From: Minisyncoccota bacterium
GTDB taxonomy: Bacteria > Patescibacteriota > Minisyncoccia > Phycocordibacterales > GCA-2747955
DNA: 6,788 nucleotides
Direction of reading: 5' to 3'
Assembly: GCA_938010795.1 (NCBI GenBank)
Contig: CALLVB010000003.1
Span: 1 to 6,788 of the forward strand
A program made the position numbers and the translations under genes. Under the pieces are notes generated by a model. It searched no databases and was not told the DNA's origin. It was given only the letters and a program-made list of their open reading frames with translations. Positions 6,684 through 6,788 of this stretch are shown piece by piece; the stretch's first letter is position 1; every line of letters starts with the position of its first letter.

Positions 6684-6788
6684 TTATTCGTTATTATCGT
6701 TGATATATCCTGTTAAGTAGATAGATGTAAGTTCACAACATATACCTTCCATCTTGACCATGATCTGCAATTCTCTAAACTTTGCAAA
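6684..6788 (-). CDS. C-terminal end of an unrecognised phage gene (5' part beyond window)
   Basis: The minus-strand frame is open from the window edge (6788) for 34 residues and ends with TAA at 6686-6684, 2 nt before the ATG of the 268-residue gene. The tail starts FAKFRELQIMVKMEG and ends YLTGYINDNNE, with an adjacent Cys-Cys pair (ICCELTS). It is supported by the lack of stops, the tight spacing that matches the other junctions, and the same strand. The other two minus-strand frames here contain stops. The remnant is too short to name. In podovirus-like gene orders this could be a tail, portal or small virion protein. Confidence 0.65.
   Translation of the reverse strand, partial: FAKFRELQIMVKMEGICCELTSIYLTGYINDNNE

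Overview
The window looks like part of the virion-structure module of a tailed phage, or a prophage or environmental phage contig, probably of podovirus type. Every supported gene is on the minus strand, so transcription runs from high to low coordinates. There are three complete genes and two cut by the window edges. The gaps between them are 2, 3, 1 and 14 nt, and I see no promoter, terminator, RNA gene, integrase, insertion sequence or CRISPR. The only near-recognisable family is the 1542-residue central protein. Its middle carries the signature of the large polyvalent protein-associated domain LPD38, which is typical of very large phage internal or DNA-ejection virion proteins.

Layout in transcription order: (1) 6788-6684, the last 34 residues of an unrecognised gene. 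(2) 6681-5875, a 268-residue helical protein with an uncharacterised function and one textbook EF-hand/dockerin-type calcium-binding loop. (3) 5871-1243, the 1542-residue LPD38 protein, with a glycine/alanine-rich hydrophobic region near its N-terminus and long charged helical stretches. (4) 1241-327, a 304-residue fibre-like protein with short collagen-like Gly-X-Y triplets, a WYN-type fibre motif, six cysteines and a duplicated 18-residue C-terminal repeat. (5) 312-1, the first 104 residues of another fibre- or appendage-like protein with its own WYN motif.

A plausible reading is that (2) and (3) act together inside the capsid or during DNA ejection, and that (4) and (5) belong to the external tail or adhesion apparatus. 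This follows the common podovirus order of internal virion proteins followed by tail fibres. The assignment is inferred from domain character and order, not proven.

Host: none of the four visible starts has a convincing Shine-Dalgarno sequence. All four are ATG preceded by AT-rich leaders, all four visible stops are TAA, and the DNA is moderately AT-rich by eye. This is what one would expect of a phage of Bacteroidota (for example marine flavobacteria), but it is weak evidence and other hosts are possible. I found no clear sign of a novel defence or mobile system. The window looks like a divergent but coherent phage structural operon.
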